Shown here: piece after piece, positions 1 to 5,280 of the stretch
Position numbering within the stretch: the first letter of the stretch is position 1
How the letters are laid out: each line of letters opens with the position of its first letter
Source: Brevundimonas sp.
GTDB taxonomy: Bacteria > Pseudomonadota > Alphaproteobacteria > Caulobacterales > Caulobacteraceae
Direction of reading: 5' to 3'
Assembly (NCBI GenBank): GCA_022712235.1
Contig: JALAGW010000333.1
Span: forward strand, 1 to 6,009
DNA: 6,009 nt
Made by a program: the position numbers and the translations under genes
Notes under the pieces: generated by a model
What the model saw: the letters and a program-made list of their open reading frames with translations, nothing else
The model's database searches: none
What the model was told of the DNA's origin: nothing

Positions 1-263
1 AAACGGAACACTCCCATCTCGACCAGATCGCCGCTGCTCTGCGAGCCCAGGGCGATGAAGTCGGCGATGTCGTTGCCCGCAGAGAAGGAATCGCCCTCGC
101 TGCGGAACAGGACCACGCGCACCGCGTCATCGACCTTGGCCCGCTCGGTCGCCTCGGCCAGGGCCGCATACATGGCCTGGGTGATGGCGTTCTTCTTGTC
201 CGCCCGATCGAAAACGACCGTCAGGACGCCACCGTCCAGATCCACCTTGATGTGTTCGCTCAT
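1..263 (-). CDS. Enoyl-CoA hydratase/isomerase (crotonase family), N-terminal part
   Basis: Reading the minus strand from the ATG at 263 gives 87 codons open to the window edge, starting MSEHIKVDLDGGVLTVVFDR. The crotonase signature is clear: RADKKNAI (residues 20-27), the helix with MYAALAEA, then FRSEGDSFSAGNDIADF (about 53-69). The SAGNDI segment is where the family binds the acyl-CoA and forms the first half of the oxyanion hole. Crotonases are usually about 250-270 residues, so roughly two thirds of the gene, including the catalytic Glu region, lies outside the window. Hydratase, isomerase and hydrolase members therefore cannot be separated. A cytoplasmic role in fatty-acid or related acyl-CoA catabolism is the family expectation. 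The start is fixed by a GGAGG seven bases upstream and a four-base overlap with the stop of the preceding MBL hydrolase gene. Family assignment is secure; the substrate is unknown. Confidence 0.93.
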   Translation of the reverse strand, partial: MSEHIKVDLDGGVLTVVFDRADKKNAITQAMYAALAEATERAKVDDAVRVVLFRSEGDSFSAGNDIADFIALGSQSSGDLVEMGVFR

Positions 264-1333
264 TTCGCCGCCTCCGTCAGTGTCCACCAGTCGACGCCCG
301 CCTCATCACGGTCGCGCCGAGCCCGCCCCTCGCGGGCCAGATAGTTCAAGTGCGCGATCGCCTCGCCGGTCGCCATGCTCAGCACCTCGTCGCCCACCGG
401 GCGCGCGAACAGGGCCGGAAACACGTCCACGGCGCGCGAGGGCGCTCTTAGCGTCCGTTCCAGACGCTTCAACGCTGTCTCATGCCCCCGTATCAGCGCC
501 TCCAGCCGCGTCGTGACGCCATGGAAGGGCTCGCCGTGCGACGGCAGGACGAAGAGATCACTCGGCAGCCGCGCCTTCAGCGCCGCCAGCGAGCGCAGCC
601 ATTCGCCCAGGGGATCGCCTTCCGGCTCGGTCGGCCAGACGGAGACGTTAGAGGAAATGCGCGGCAGAATCTGATCGCCCGACAGAAAGACCCCGTCGCC
701 TTCACGCCACAGACAGACGTGTTCAGGGCAATGGCCTTCGCCGATCACCACCCGCCAGTCGTCGTCGCCGATGCGCAACACATCGTTTTCGGACAGACGC
801 TGATAGGCGGCGGGCATGGCCGCCACGGCCTTGCCGAATCCGCCGTAGCCGGTGCGCCAACGCGCGATCTGTTCGTCGCTCCACCCGGCGGCGCGATAGA
901 CCACGCCTGCGTCCGGCGCCGGCTGGCCTTCGTCGGCGATCAGCATCCGCGCCGTCACATATTCCAGCCGCGACATCAGCAGGGGCGCCTGGAAGCGTTC
1001 GCACAGCCAGCCCGCCAGGCCGATATGGTCCGGATGCATATGGGTGCAGATGACGCGCTTGATCGGCTTCCCGCCCAGCGGCCCGGCCAGCGCCGCGTCC
1101 CACCCCGCCTGAGATGCGCTGGTCTTCAACCCCGTATCCACCAGGGTCCAGCCGTCGCCGTCGGCCAGGGCATAGACGTTGATATGGTTCAGACTGAGCG
1201 GCAGGGGCAGGCGCATCCACAGCACGCCGGGCGCGACCGCGACCGCCTGGCCGGGGTCAGGCGGCGGCCCTGACGGGTAGGTCAGGCCACGTGCGGTCGT
1301 CGTCGCCTTTTCGCTTATCGCGCCGTCCGCCAA
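260..1333 (-). CDS. MBL-fold metallohydrolase (metallo-beta-lactamase superfamily)
   Basis: A 357-residue cytoplasmic enzyme with no signal peptide. All five metal-binding motifs of the superfamily are present (numbered from this start): HMHPDH at 98-103, the GEGHCPEH histidine at 201, the Asp of SGDQILPR at 220 and the His of PSHGEPF at 266. The VDTG of strand beta-3 (about 65-68) is also intact, so a two-metal site is expected. The C-terminal ~80 residues (ETALKRLERTL to the end) resemble the winged-helix-like tail of LACTB2-type proteins. The start is TTG: TTG at 1333 has GGAG six bases upstream, whereas the TTG at 1351 (six codons longer) has no such site, and the first ATG would cut into the fold. 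The stop overlaps the crotonase start, which hints at ester or thioester hydrolysis in acyl metabolism. That is inference; glyoxalase II-like, lactonase and nuclease activities occur in the same fold. Confidence 0.9.
   Translation of the reverse strand: MADGAISEKATTTARGLTYPSGPPPDPGQAVAVAPGVLWMRLPLPLSLNHINVYALADGDGWTLVDTGLKTSASQAGWDAALAGPLGGKPIKRVICTHMHPDHIGLAGWLCERFQAPLLMSRLEYVTARMLIADEGQPAPDAGVVYRAAGWSDEQIARWRTGYGGFGKAVAAMPAAYQRLSENDVLRIGDDDWRVVIGEGHCPEHVCLWREGDGVFLSGDQILPRISSNVSVWPTEPEGDPLGEWLRSLAALKARLPSDLFVLPSHGEPFHGVTTRLEALIRGHETALKRLERTLRAPSRAVDVFPALFARPVGDEVLSMATGEAIAHLNYLAREGRARRDRDEAGVDWWTLTEAAK
271..275 (-). promoter_or_regulatory. Shine-Dalgarno of the crotonase gene, inside the upstream gene
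   Basis: On the minus strand a perfect GGAGG lies seven bases before the ATG at 263. It sits within the last codons of the MBL hydrolase gene, and the junction is ATGA (start overlapping stop). This arrangement suggests translational coupling, with both proteins made from one mRNA. Confidence 0.75.
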
Positions 1334-1339
1334 GTCAGT

Positions 1340-1343
1340 CTCC
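1340..1343 (-). promoter_or_regulatory. Shine-Dalgarno deciding the TTG start of the MBL hydrolase
   Basis: On the minus strand GGAG is followed by six bases and then TTG at 1333. This is the only well-spaced ribosome site near the 5' end of the frame, and is the reason for preferring the 1333 start over the TTG at 1351. Confidence 0.55.
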
Positions 1344-1461
1344 AATCGCAACGGTCATTGATCTAGGCCGATTGACGGTTCCGGTCCAGAGGTCTGTCGC
1401 GCAGCGCCGCTTGACCGGACCGAAAGACCCCGCCAAGGCTGCCGCTATCCAGTTGAGGCCG

Positions 1462-1467
1462 AGGGAG
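1462..1467 (+). promoter_or_regulatory. Shine-Dalgarno deciding the GTG start of the secreted protein
   Basis: AGGGAG is followed by nine bases and a GTG at 1477. It sets the start immediately before a textbook signal peptide and rules out the longer in-frame reading from 1291. Confidence 0.7.
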
Positions 1468-1476
1468 CCCTTTACA

Positions 1477-2436
1477 GTGACCATCAAACGTATCAGCCGC
1501 GCCTTGGGGATCGCCGCCAGCCTGGCCGCCGTAACGCTTAGCCCCACGTTCGCCTTCGCTCAGCAAGCGCCTCGCGCGGGCGATGAGCGTGTGACGGCGG
1601 AACGCGTCCAGCCCGGCCGCATCGGCGGCGACCGCAATGAACGCCGACAGCAGCGCCAGCGTTCGCAAGCGGCTGCGCCCGCCGATCCGGCCGTCATCAA
1701 GGCCGAGGTCGAGACGCTCTTCACCACGGCCTCCACCGCCTGCCAGGTGACGGACTCCAAGCTGCTCGGCGTCAGCGCCGAACAGGTCAAGATCTACGAG
1801 GCCTCCTGCTCCGAGGGTCCGGGCTACATCCTGGTCGCCTCGACCCCGCCGCAAGTGGTCGACTGCGTGATTCTCGACAGCCAGGCTCAGGCCGCGCGCG
1901 CCGCGAATCCTGAAGCGCCGGCGACCAGCCCGACCTGCACCCTGCCCGGCAACCAGGACATTCAGGGCTTCCTGAAGGCCTATGCGACCCAGGCGGGCGT
2001 TCCGTGCACGGTTGACGAAGTCAAGGTCCGCGGTCAGTCGGGCGACGGCGCCGTCATCTATGAAGTCGGTTGCGCCGGCGTCGATGGATACTGGATCGAG
2101 AAGGAAACCTCGGGCTGGAAGAAGACGGAATGCCTGCAGATCGTCAGCCAGAACTCGACCTGCCAGTTCACCACTCCGGCGGAGCAGGCGGCGACGGTCA
2201 AGGCCTGGCTGCCCGGCTCGGAAGCCGCCGCTTGCGACGTCCAGCAGGTTCGCCTGATGGGCCAGAACGCCAACGGCCGCTTCATCGAAATGACCTGCGC
2301 CGGCGCTGACGGCGTCATCATTCGCCAGAACGCCGAACACGCCGTCCAGCAGGTCTATCCCTGCGCCACGGCCCAGCAGATCGGCGGCGGCTGCAAGCTG
2401 ACCACGACGCCTCCGGCCGCAACGCCGCAAGCCTGA
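1477..2436 (+). CDS. Secreted cysteine-rich protein with three repeated four-Cys modules, function unknown
   Basis: A 319-residue protein I cannot name. Residues 1-28 form a Sec signal peptide: MTIKR, a hydrophobic core (LGIAASLAAVTL) and a likely signal-peptidase I site after AFA at 28, so the mature protein should be periplasmic or extracellular. Residues 29-70 are a Gln/Arg/Pro-rich, probably disordered linker. From about 73 to 312 the protein consists of three copies of one module, each with four cysteines: 89/111/130/154, 177/199/219/229 and 253/274/296/306. The mature chain has exactly these 12, all in the modules, which suits disulfides after export. Copies 2 and 3 are closest: both have CAG(V/A)DG around the second cysteine and end in C-x-(F/L)-T-T. 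The GTG start has an AGGGAG site; the gene is monocistronic and ends at a strong terminator. Secretion is well supported; the role is not known. Confidence 0.87.
   Translation: MTIKRISRALGIAASLAAVTLSPTFAFAQQAPRAGDERVTAERVQPGRIGGDRNERRQQRQRSQAAAPADPAVIKAEVETLFTTASTACQVTDSKLLGVSAEQVKIYEASCSEGPGYILVASTPPQVVDCVILDSQAQAARAANPEAPATSPTCTLPGNQDIQGFLKAYATQAGVPCTVDEVKVRGQSGDGAVIYEVGCAGVDGYWIEKETSGWKKTECLQIVSQNSTCQFTTPAEQAATVKAWLPGSEAAACDVQQVRLMGQNANGRFIEMTCAGADGVIIRQNAEHAVQQVYPCATAQQIGGGCKLTTTPPAATPQA
1693..2412 (+). repeat. Three tandem protein-level repeats of a four-cysteine module
   Basis: Module 1 is residues ~73-160, module 2 ~161-236 and module 3 ~237-312 of the secreted protein. Each begins with a helix-like stretch, then C-x(20-21)-C, C after 18-21 residues, and a last C nine residues on (23 in module 1, which carries an Ala/Pro insertion). 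The segment between the first two cysteines keeps a (V)-x-x-(V/L)-(K/R)-(L/V)-x-G-x pattern. The repeats are diverged at the nucleotide level, so this is an old duplication. Confidence 0.75.
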
Positions 2437-2460
2437 TCGACATCTGATCGTCAAACGAAG

Positions 2461-2494
2461 CGCCGCCGGAGCGATCCGGCGGCGTCTTTGTTTT
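2461..2494 (+). terminator. Strong intrinsic terminator of the secreted-protein gene
   Basis: A perfect ten-base-pair stem (2461-2470 with 2475-2484, nine of ten pairs G-C) closes a four-base GCGA loop of GNRA type and is followed by TCTTTGTTTT. It begins 24 bases after the TGA at 2434-2436. It should isolate this gene from xth. Confidence 0.92.
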
Positions 2495-2515
2495 CGGCGA
2501 GCCCTTTTCGCCGAA
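2493..2515. repeat. Perfect inverted repeat between the terminator and xth
   Basis: TTCGGCGA (2493-2500) and TCGCCGAA (2508-2515) are perfect complements separated by seven bases. The left arm overlaps the T-tract of the preceding terminator and the right arm ends 24 bases before the xth start. No T-run follows on either strand, so it is not an obvious second terminator. It could be a back-up hairpin, a structured xth leader or a protein-binding site. Confidence 0.6.
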
Positions 2516-2539
2516 CGCGACGCGCCTTAGCCTTGGGCC

Positions 2540-3325
2540 ATGCGCATCGCCACCTGGAACGTGAACTCGGTCAACGCCCGCCTGCCCACCGTGCTGGCCT
2601 GGCTGGAATCGGCCAATCCCGACGTCGTCTGCTTCCAGGAAATCAAATGCGTGGACGAGAAATTCCCGCGCGAAGCCTTCGAGAGCCTGGGCTATAACGT
2701 CGAGACCCACGGTCAGAAGACCTATAACGGCGTCGCCATCCTGTCGAAATTCCCCCTGTCCGACATCCGGCGCGGCCTGCCCGGCGACGACAGCGACGAA
2801 CAGGCCCGCTACCTGGAGGCCCTGATCGAGGCCCCGATCCCGGTGCGCGTGGCCTCCATCTATCTGCCCAACGGCAATCCGCTGGGCACCGAGAAATTCC
2901 CCTACAAGCTGGCCTGGTTCCAGCGCCTGCACGACCACGCCAGGGAACTTCTGGCCTATGAAGAACCGCTGGCCCTGTGCGGCGACTACAACTGCATCCT
3001 GACGCCCGACGACGCGGCCAAGCCCGAGGAATGGGTCAACGACGCCCTGTTCCAGCCGGAAACCCGCGCCGCCCTGAACGCCATGAAGTGGCTGGGCCTC
3101 TCGGACGCCCATGAGTTGGGCGGCGAGCCCAAGGGGACCTACACCTTCTGGGACTATCAGGCCGGCGCCTGGCAGAGGAACAACGGCATCCGCATCGACT
3201 ACGCCCTGCTCTCGCCCCAGGCTACGGACCGCTTCCGGGGGATCGAAACCCATCGCGAAGCCCGCGACATGGACAAGCCCAGCGACCACGTCCCCGTGGT
3301 GGTCGATCTGGACCTGGAGGTCTGA
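2540..3325 (+). CDS. xth: Exodeoxyribonuclease III (AP endonuclease, ExoIII family)
   Basis: A 261-residue DNA repair enzyme close to the usual length (E. coli ExoIII is 268). The family cleaves DNA 5' of abasic sites and removes nucleotides and blocked ends from 3' termini, using a divalent metal. All catalytic motifs are intact: WNVNS with Asn7, QEIK with Glu34 (metal ligand), Tyr108 in IYLPNG, GDYN with Asp149 and Asn151, RIDYAL with Asp220, and the C-terminal SDHVPVVVDL with Asp249/His250. Base-excision repair in the cytoplasm is the expected role. The start is unambiguous: residues 3-10 are strand one of the fold, and an in-frame TAG lies at 2528-2530. No Shine-Dalgarno precedes the ATG (CTTGGGCC), so a leaderless or weakly initiated mRNA is likely. 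It is followed three bases later by a membrane-protein gene. Confidence 0.97.
   Translation: MRIATWNVNSVNARLPTVLAWLESANPDVVCFQEIKCVDEKFPREAFESLGYNVETHGQKTYNGVAILSKFPLSDIRRGLPGDDSDEQARYLEALIEAPIPVRVASIYLPNGNPLGTEKFPYKLAWFQRLHDHARELLAYEEPLALCGDYNCILTPDDAAKPEEWVNDALFQPETRAALNAMKWLGLSDAHELGGEPKGTYTFWDYQAGAWQRNNGIRIDYALLSPQATDRFRGIETHREARDMDKPSDHVPVVVDLDLEV
3316..3320 (+). promoter_or_regulatory. Shine-Dalgarno of the membrane-anchored protein, inside the end of xth
   Basis: GGAGG lies within the last codons of xth, eight bases before the ATG at 3329. The xth stop (3323-3325) falls between the site and that ATG, so the two genes are very probably co-transcribed and perhaps coupled. Confidence 0.75.
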
Positions 3326-3328
3326 TCC

Positions 3329-3844
3329 ATGGGCGAGACGTTCAGGGTCATCCTGCTGATCGCCCTGACCGCCGCCTTCCTGACCACCGGCGCCCTGCTG
3401 CTGTCCTGGTGGATGGAGTCGGAGCGGCGGCTGAAGCGGGCCCTGGTGAAGACGCTGGGGGTCAAGGCCGACACCGAGGCCCTGTCGCCCGCCGAGGGCC
3501 GCGCCGCAGGCCTCGACTTCGACGGCGGCCAGGTCGTGGTGCTGTGGAAGCGCGGCGCGCAGGGGCTGGTCTATAGTTTCGATGAGGTCGAGGGCGGCGA
3601 GATCATCGTCGACGGCCATGTCGTGGCTCGCGCCCGTCGCGGCGCCCTGCGCAAGGACCTGGACGTGGTCGTGCCCGAGGCCGAACAGGTCGTGCTACGG
3701 CTGATGTTCGCCGATGCGCGCCATCCCGAGTTCGAGCTGGCCCTGTGGAACGCCGACCTGCCGGCCTCGACCGGCTCGCCGTCCGAGGCGTTGCGGCTGG
3801 GGCGCCGCTGGTTGTCGCACGTCGAAGCCCTGATGAAGCGCTGA
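3329..3844 (+). CDS. Single-pass membrane-anchored protein of unknown function, co-transcribed with xth
   Basis: A 171-residue protein. Residues 7-28 (VILLIALTAAFLTTGALLLSWW) are one transmembrane helix, followed at once by a basic stretch (SERRLKRALVKTLG, 31-44). By the positive-inside rule the C-terminal 140 residues should be cytoplasmic. That part looks like a compact beta-rich domain: GRAAGLDFDGGQVVVLWKRG (about 56-75), then LVYSFDEVEGGEIIVDG (79-95) and VVLRLMFADARHPEFELALW (about 120-139). There is no cysteine, no recognisable catalytic motif and no match I can name, although I recall a similar protein downstream of xth in related genomes. Three bases separate it from xth, and GGAGG precedes its ATG, so one transcript is expected. 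A role in repair or in membrane surveillance would be guesswork. Gene reality is well supported; function is unknown. Confidence 0.85.
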   Translation: MGETFRVILLIALTAAFLTTGALLLSWWMESERRLKRALVKTLGVKADTEALSPAEGRAAGLDFDGGQVVVLWKRGAQGLVYSFDEVEGGEIIVDGHVVARARRGALRKDLDVVVPEAEQVVLRLMFADARHPEFELALWNADLPASTGSPSEALRLGRRWLSHVEALMKR

Positions 3845-3848
3845 TCGC

Positions 3849-3872
3849 CCTTCCCGCCTCCCTCGCGGAAGG
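3849..3872. repeat. Hairpin after the xth operon
   Basis: CCTTCC (3849-3854) pairs with GGAAGG (3867-3872), with a bulged C at 3855 and two inner pairs (GC 3856-3857 with GC 3865-3866) around a seven-base loop. It starts five bases after the stop of the membrane-protein gene. CTAGAACCCCC follows rather than a T-run, so it could be a weak or factor-assisted terminator or an mRNA 3'-end stabiliser. The rest of the 3845-3919 gap shows no clear promoter. Confidence 0.45.
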
Positions 3873-3908
3873 CTAGAACCCCCGCCTCTACTGTTTACTG
3901 TGTTTCTC

Positions 3909-3913
3909 AGGAG
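3909..3913 (+). promoter_or_regulatory. Shine-Dalgarno deciding the GTG start of the RNase H-like protein
   Basis: AGGAG is followed by six bases and a GTG at 3920. It places the start directly before MARLFDAYIIADWTAA, the expected first beta-strand of the fold. Confidence 0.75.
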
Positions 3914-3919
3914 CCCGCC

Positions 3920-4840
3920 GTGGCCCGTCTCTTCGACGCCTACATCATCGCCGACTGGACCGCCGCCGAAGGCAAGAAGCTGGGCGAGCAGACCCTGTGG
4001 GTCGGCGTCGCCAAGCGCGACGTGCGCTTCCGCCTCTATACCGAAACCCACAACGTCGCCACGCGCGCCGAGGGCGAAGCCCTGATCGCCGACCTGCTGG
4101 CCGAACACCGCAAGCGCGGCGACCGCGTCCTGGTCGGCTTCGACTTCGACTTCGGCTTCCCGGCCGGCACGGCCGAGCGACTTAAACTGGACGGCCGTCC
4201 GTGGGACGCCATGGGCAGGTTCCTGGCCGCCAACATCGTCGACAAGGCCGACAACACCAACAACCGCTATCAGGTCGCGGCCAAGATGAACCGGCTGATG
4301 ACGGACCAGCCCTGGCCCTTCTGGGGCGCGCCCGCCAGCCAGGCCCAGCGCTGGCTGACCACGACCAAGCCGCCCGAAGGCGCCGGCGCCGACATCCCCG
4401 AGTTCCGCGCCACGGAACTGGCCGCGCGCAAGGACAAGCTGCCGCCCAAGAGCGTCTGGCAGATGCACGGCGCCGGCGCCGTCGGCGGCCTGACCCTGCT
4501 GGGCGTCCCCATGCTGCGCCGCCTGCTGGACAAGCTGGGGGCCTCGGCCGCCGTCTGGCCCTTCAACACCGGCTGGCGTGAACTGACCGAGGCCGACGTC
4601 GAGCCCCTGTCGGCCGTCGTGGTCGAGGTCTGGCCCGCCCTGTTCGACGCCAAGCGCCAAGTCAGCGCCGAGGGCGTCAAGGAATACAAGACCCAGGCCC
4701 AGGTCCGCGCCGCCGCCGAAGCCTTCGCCCAGATGGACGACGCCGGCGACCTGCAAAAGGCCTTCGCCCCGCCCAAGGCGGCGGACGAGGCCATGATCGC
4801 TCAGGTCGAGAACGAAGAAGGCTGGATTCTAGGGGTGTAA
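3920..4840 (+). CDS. Conserved protein with probable DUF429/RNase H-like fold
   Basis: A 306-residue soluble protein with no signal peptide or membrane segment. It carries acidic residues where an RNase H-like protein of the DUF429 type would: DAYIIADWTAA at the N-terminus (Asp12 ending strand one), LVGFDFDFGFPAG (Asp75, Asp77), VVVEVWPALF (Glu236, like the E-x-Y-P of DUF429), MDDAGDLQKAFA (Asp273/274/277, like the D-A-x-D-A helix) and a C-terminal EEGWILGV (299-306). Between them are WPFWGAP (132-138) and KSVWQMHGAGAVGGLTLLG (177-195), which look like the signature of this particular subfamily. Nuclease activity is inferred from fold resemblance only. I recall relatives annotated as cobalamin or molybdopterin-cofactor proteins; nothing here supports those labels. 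It stands 75 bases after the xth operon and converges on the next gene. Confidence 0.85.
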   Translation: MARLFDAYIIADWTAAEGKKLGEQTLWVGVAKRDVRFRLYTETHNVATRAEGEALIADLLAEHRKRGDRVLVGFDFDFGFPAGTAERLKLDGRPWDAMGRFLAANIVDKADNTNNRYQVAAKMNRLMTDQPWPFWGAPASQAQRWLTTTKPPEGAGADIPEFRATELAARKDKLPPKSVWQMHGAGAVGGLTLLGVPMLRRLLDKLGASAAVWPFNTGWRELTEADVEPLSAVVVEVWPALFDAKRQVSAEGVKEYKTQAQVRAAAEAFAQMDDAGDLQKAFAPPKAADEAMIAQVENEEGWILGV

Positions 4841-4884
4841 GCCCCCGCCGCAGGTCGGCGAGGACAACGCCTGGTCAGCCCCGC

Positions 4885-5154
4885 TCAGCCTTTGAACGCG
4901 AGAAAGGCGCCGAGAAGGCAGAAAACGCCGACCACGACCACGCCGACAAACAACTTGGCGCGCAGGGCCTGGCGCATCTCGCGTTTCTTGAAATCGACGC
5001 TCGCGTCGTAGTCCTTGAACATGACGACGCCCCCGGATGTGCGGTTCTCGAACTTGAACCTGGCTATCGCATGATGCTCTGCGATGTGCTGCCTGCCCAG
5101 GACGACGCCCCACGCGATCAAGGCCACGCTCGCGATCAGTAATACTGAACCCAT
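4885..5154 (-). CDS. Small two-helix membrane protein, function unknown
   Basis: An 89-residue protein starting MGSVLLIASVALIAWGVVLG. It has two hydrophobic helices, about residues 3-20 and 67-86, joined by a hydrophilic loop of about 45 residues with three histidines (HIAEHH, 23-28) and the segment FKFENRTSGGVVMFKDYD (33-50). The second half of the loop is basic (FKKREMRQALRAK), which favours a cytoplasmic loop with both termini outside. GAGGGG lies six bases before the ATG, which supports this start. It is on the same strand as the DUF817 gene, 122 bases downstream of that gene's stop, so it may have its own promoter or be read through. I recognise no family. Its membrane character is clear; its job is not. 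Confidence 0.75.
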   Translation of the reverse strand: MGSVLLIASVALIAWGVVLGRQHIAEHHAIARFKFENRTSGGVVMFKDYDASVDFKKREMRQALRAKLFVGVVVVGVFCLLGAFLAFKG

Positions 5155-5160
5155 CCAAAA

Positions 5161-5166
5161 CCCCTC
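5161..5166 (-). promoter_or_regulatory. Shine-Dalgarno of the small two-helix membrane protein
   Basis: On the minus strand GAGGGG is followed by six bases (TTTTGG) and the ATG at 5154. It favours this frame over the overlapping reading from 5158. Confidence 0.6.
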
Positions 5167-5264
5167 GGTCTGGCCGACAGCGTTATTGACGCCCGCCGCT
5201 GATTTCCGCCTGCAAGGCTATGGCGGAGACGCCGCGCGAGTCCTGACGACCTTCTCAAGGATTT

Positions 5265-5280
5265 CTGAAGCCGGATTCAG
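5265..5280. repeat. Imperfect 16-base palindrome at the DUF817 stop codon
   Basis: CTGAAGCC and GGATTCAG are complementary except at one position, with no loop. It overlaps the DUF817 stop (5277-5279). Directly before the stop, GCGGCT (5280-5285) and AGCCGC (5291-5296) could form a small hairpin in the mRNA. No T-run follows on the minus strand, so this is not a clear terminator. Confidence 0.35.

Larger units (their letters stand above)
1334..1476. promoter_or_regulatory. Divergent intergenic region, promoters expected for both sides
   Basis: About 140 bases separate two genes reading away from each other, so both must be transcribed from here. On the plus strand TTGACG (1372-1377) and TTGACC (1411-1416) fit a -35 element, but neither has a convincing -10 at 16-18 bases. 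On the minus strand TGGACC (1383-1388) and TAGATC (1360-1365) are 17 bases apart, a weak match. A short inverted repeat, CGGTCC (1382-1387) and GGACCG (1417-1422), flanks the middle. No exact promoter can be named. Confidence 0.35.

Noticed and set aside
482..1273. 263-codon open frame on the plus strand
   Set aside because: Antisense to the MBL hydrolase with all its metal motifs; the translation has no family resemblance.
1411..1439. Plus-strand promoter with TTGACC as -35
   Set aside because: The -35 is a good match, but the sequence 16-18 bases downstream (CAAGGC/AAGGCT) does not resemble a -10.
1291..1476. 62-codon N-terminal extension of the secreted protein
   Set aside because: It would bury the signal peptide, overlaps the 5' end of the divergent MBL gene and has no ribosome site. 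The GTG at 1477 has AGGGAG at proper spacing directly before MTIKR.
1363..2454. 363-codon open frame on the minus strand
   Set aside because: Antisense to the secreted cysteine-rich protein, which has a signal peptide, a ribosome site and a terminator. The opposite frame is Arg/Gly/Ala-rich with no recognisable domain.
2318..3619. 433-codon open frame on the minus strand
   Set aside because: It lies opposite xth and the genes on either side, whose protein families or signals are convincing. Its translation is Gly/Gln/Val-rich low-complexity and is the usual antisense shadow of GC-rich coding DNA.
3695..4756. 353-codon open frame on the minus strand
   Set aside because: Antisense to the RNase H-like protein and running across a gene junction; the composition is typical of a shadow frame.
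4846..4860. Possible bidirectional terminator between the convergent genes
   Set aside because: CGCCG and CGGCG around a five-base loop give only five pairs, with no T-run on either strand. At this GC content such a short match is expected by chance.
4829..5158. 109-codon alternative frame over the small membrane protein
   Set aside because: Its product is Arg-rich with no membrane segment, its start lacks a proper ribosome site, and it would overlap the end of the convergent gene.
5205..5227. Inverted repeat TCCGCC/GGCGGA between DUF817 and the small membrane gene
   Set aside because: Six pairs around an 11-base loop with no T-run is too weak to call a terminator or operator.
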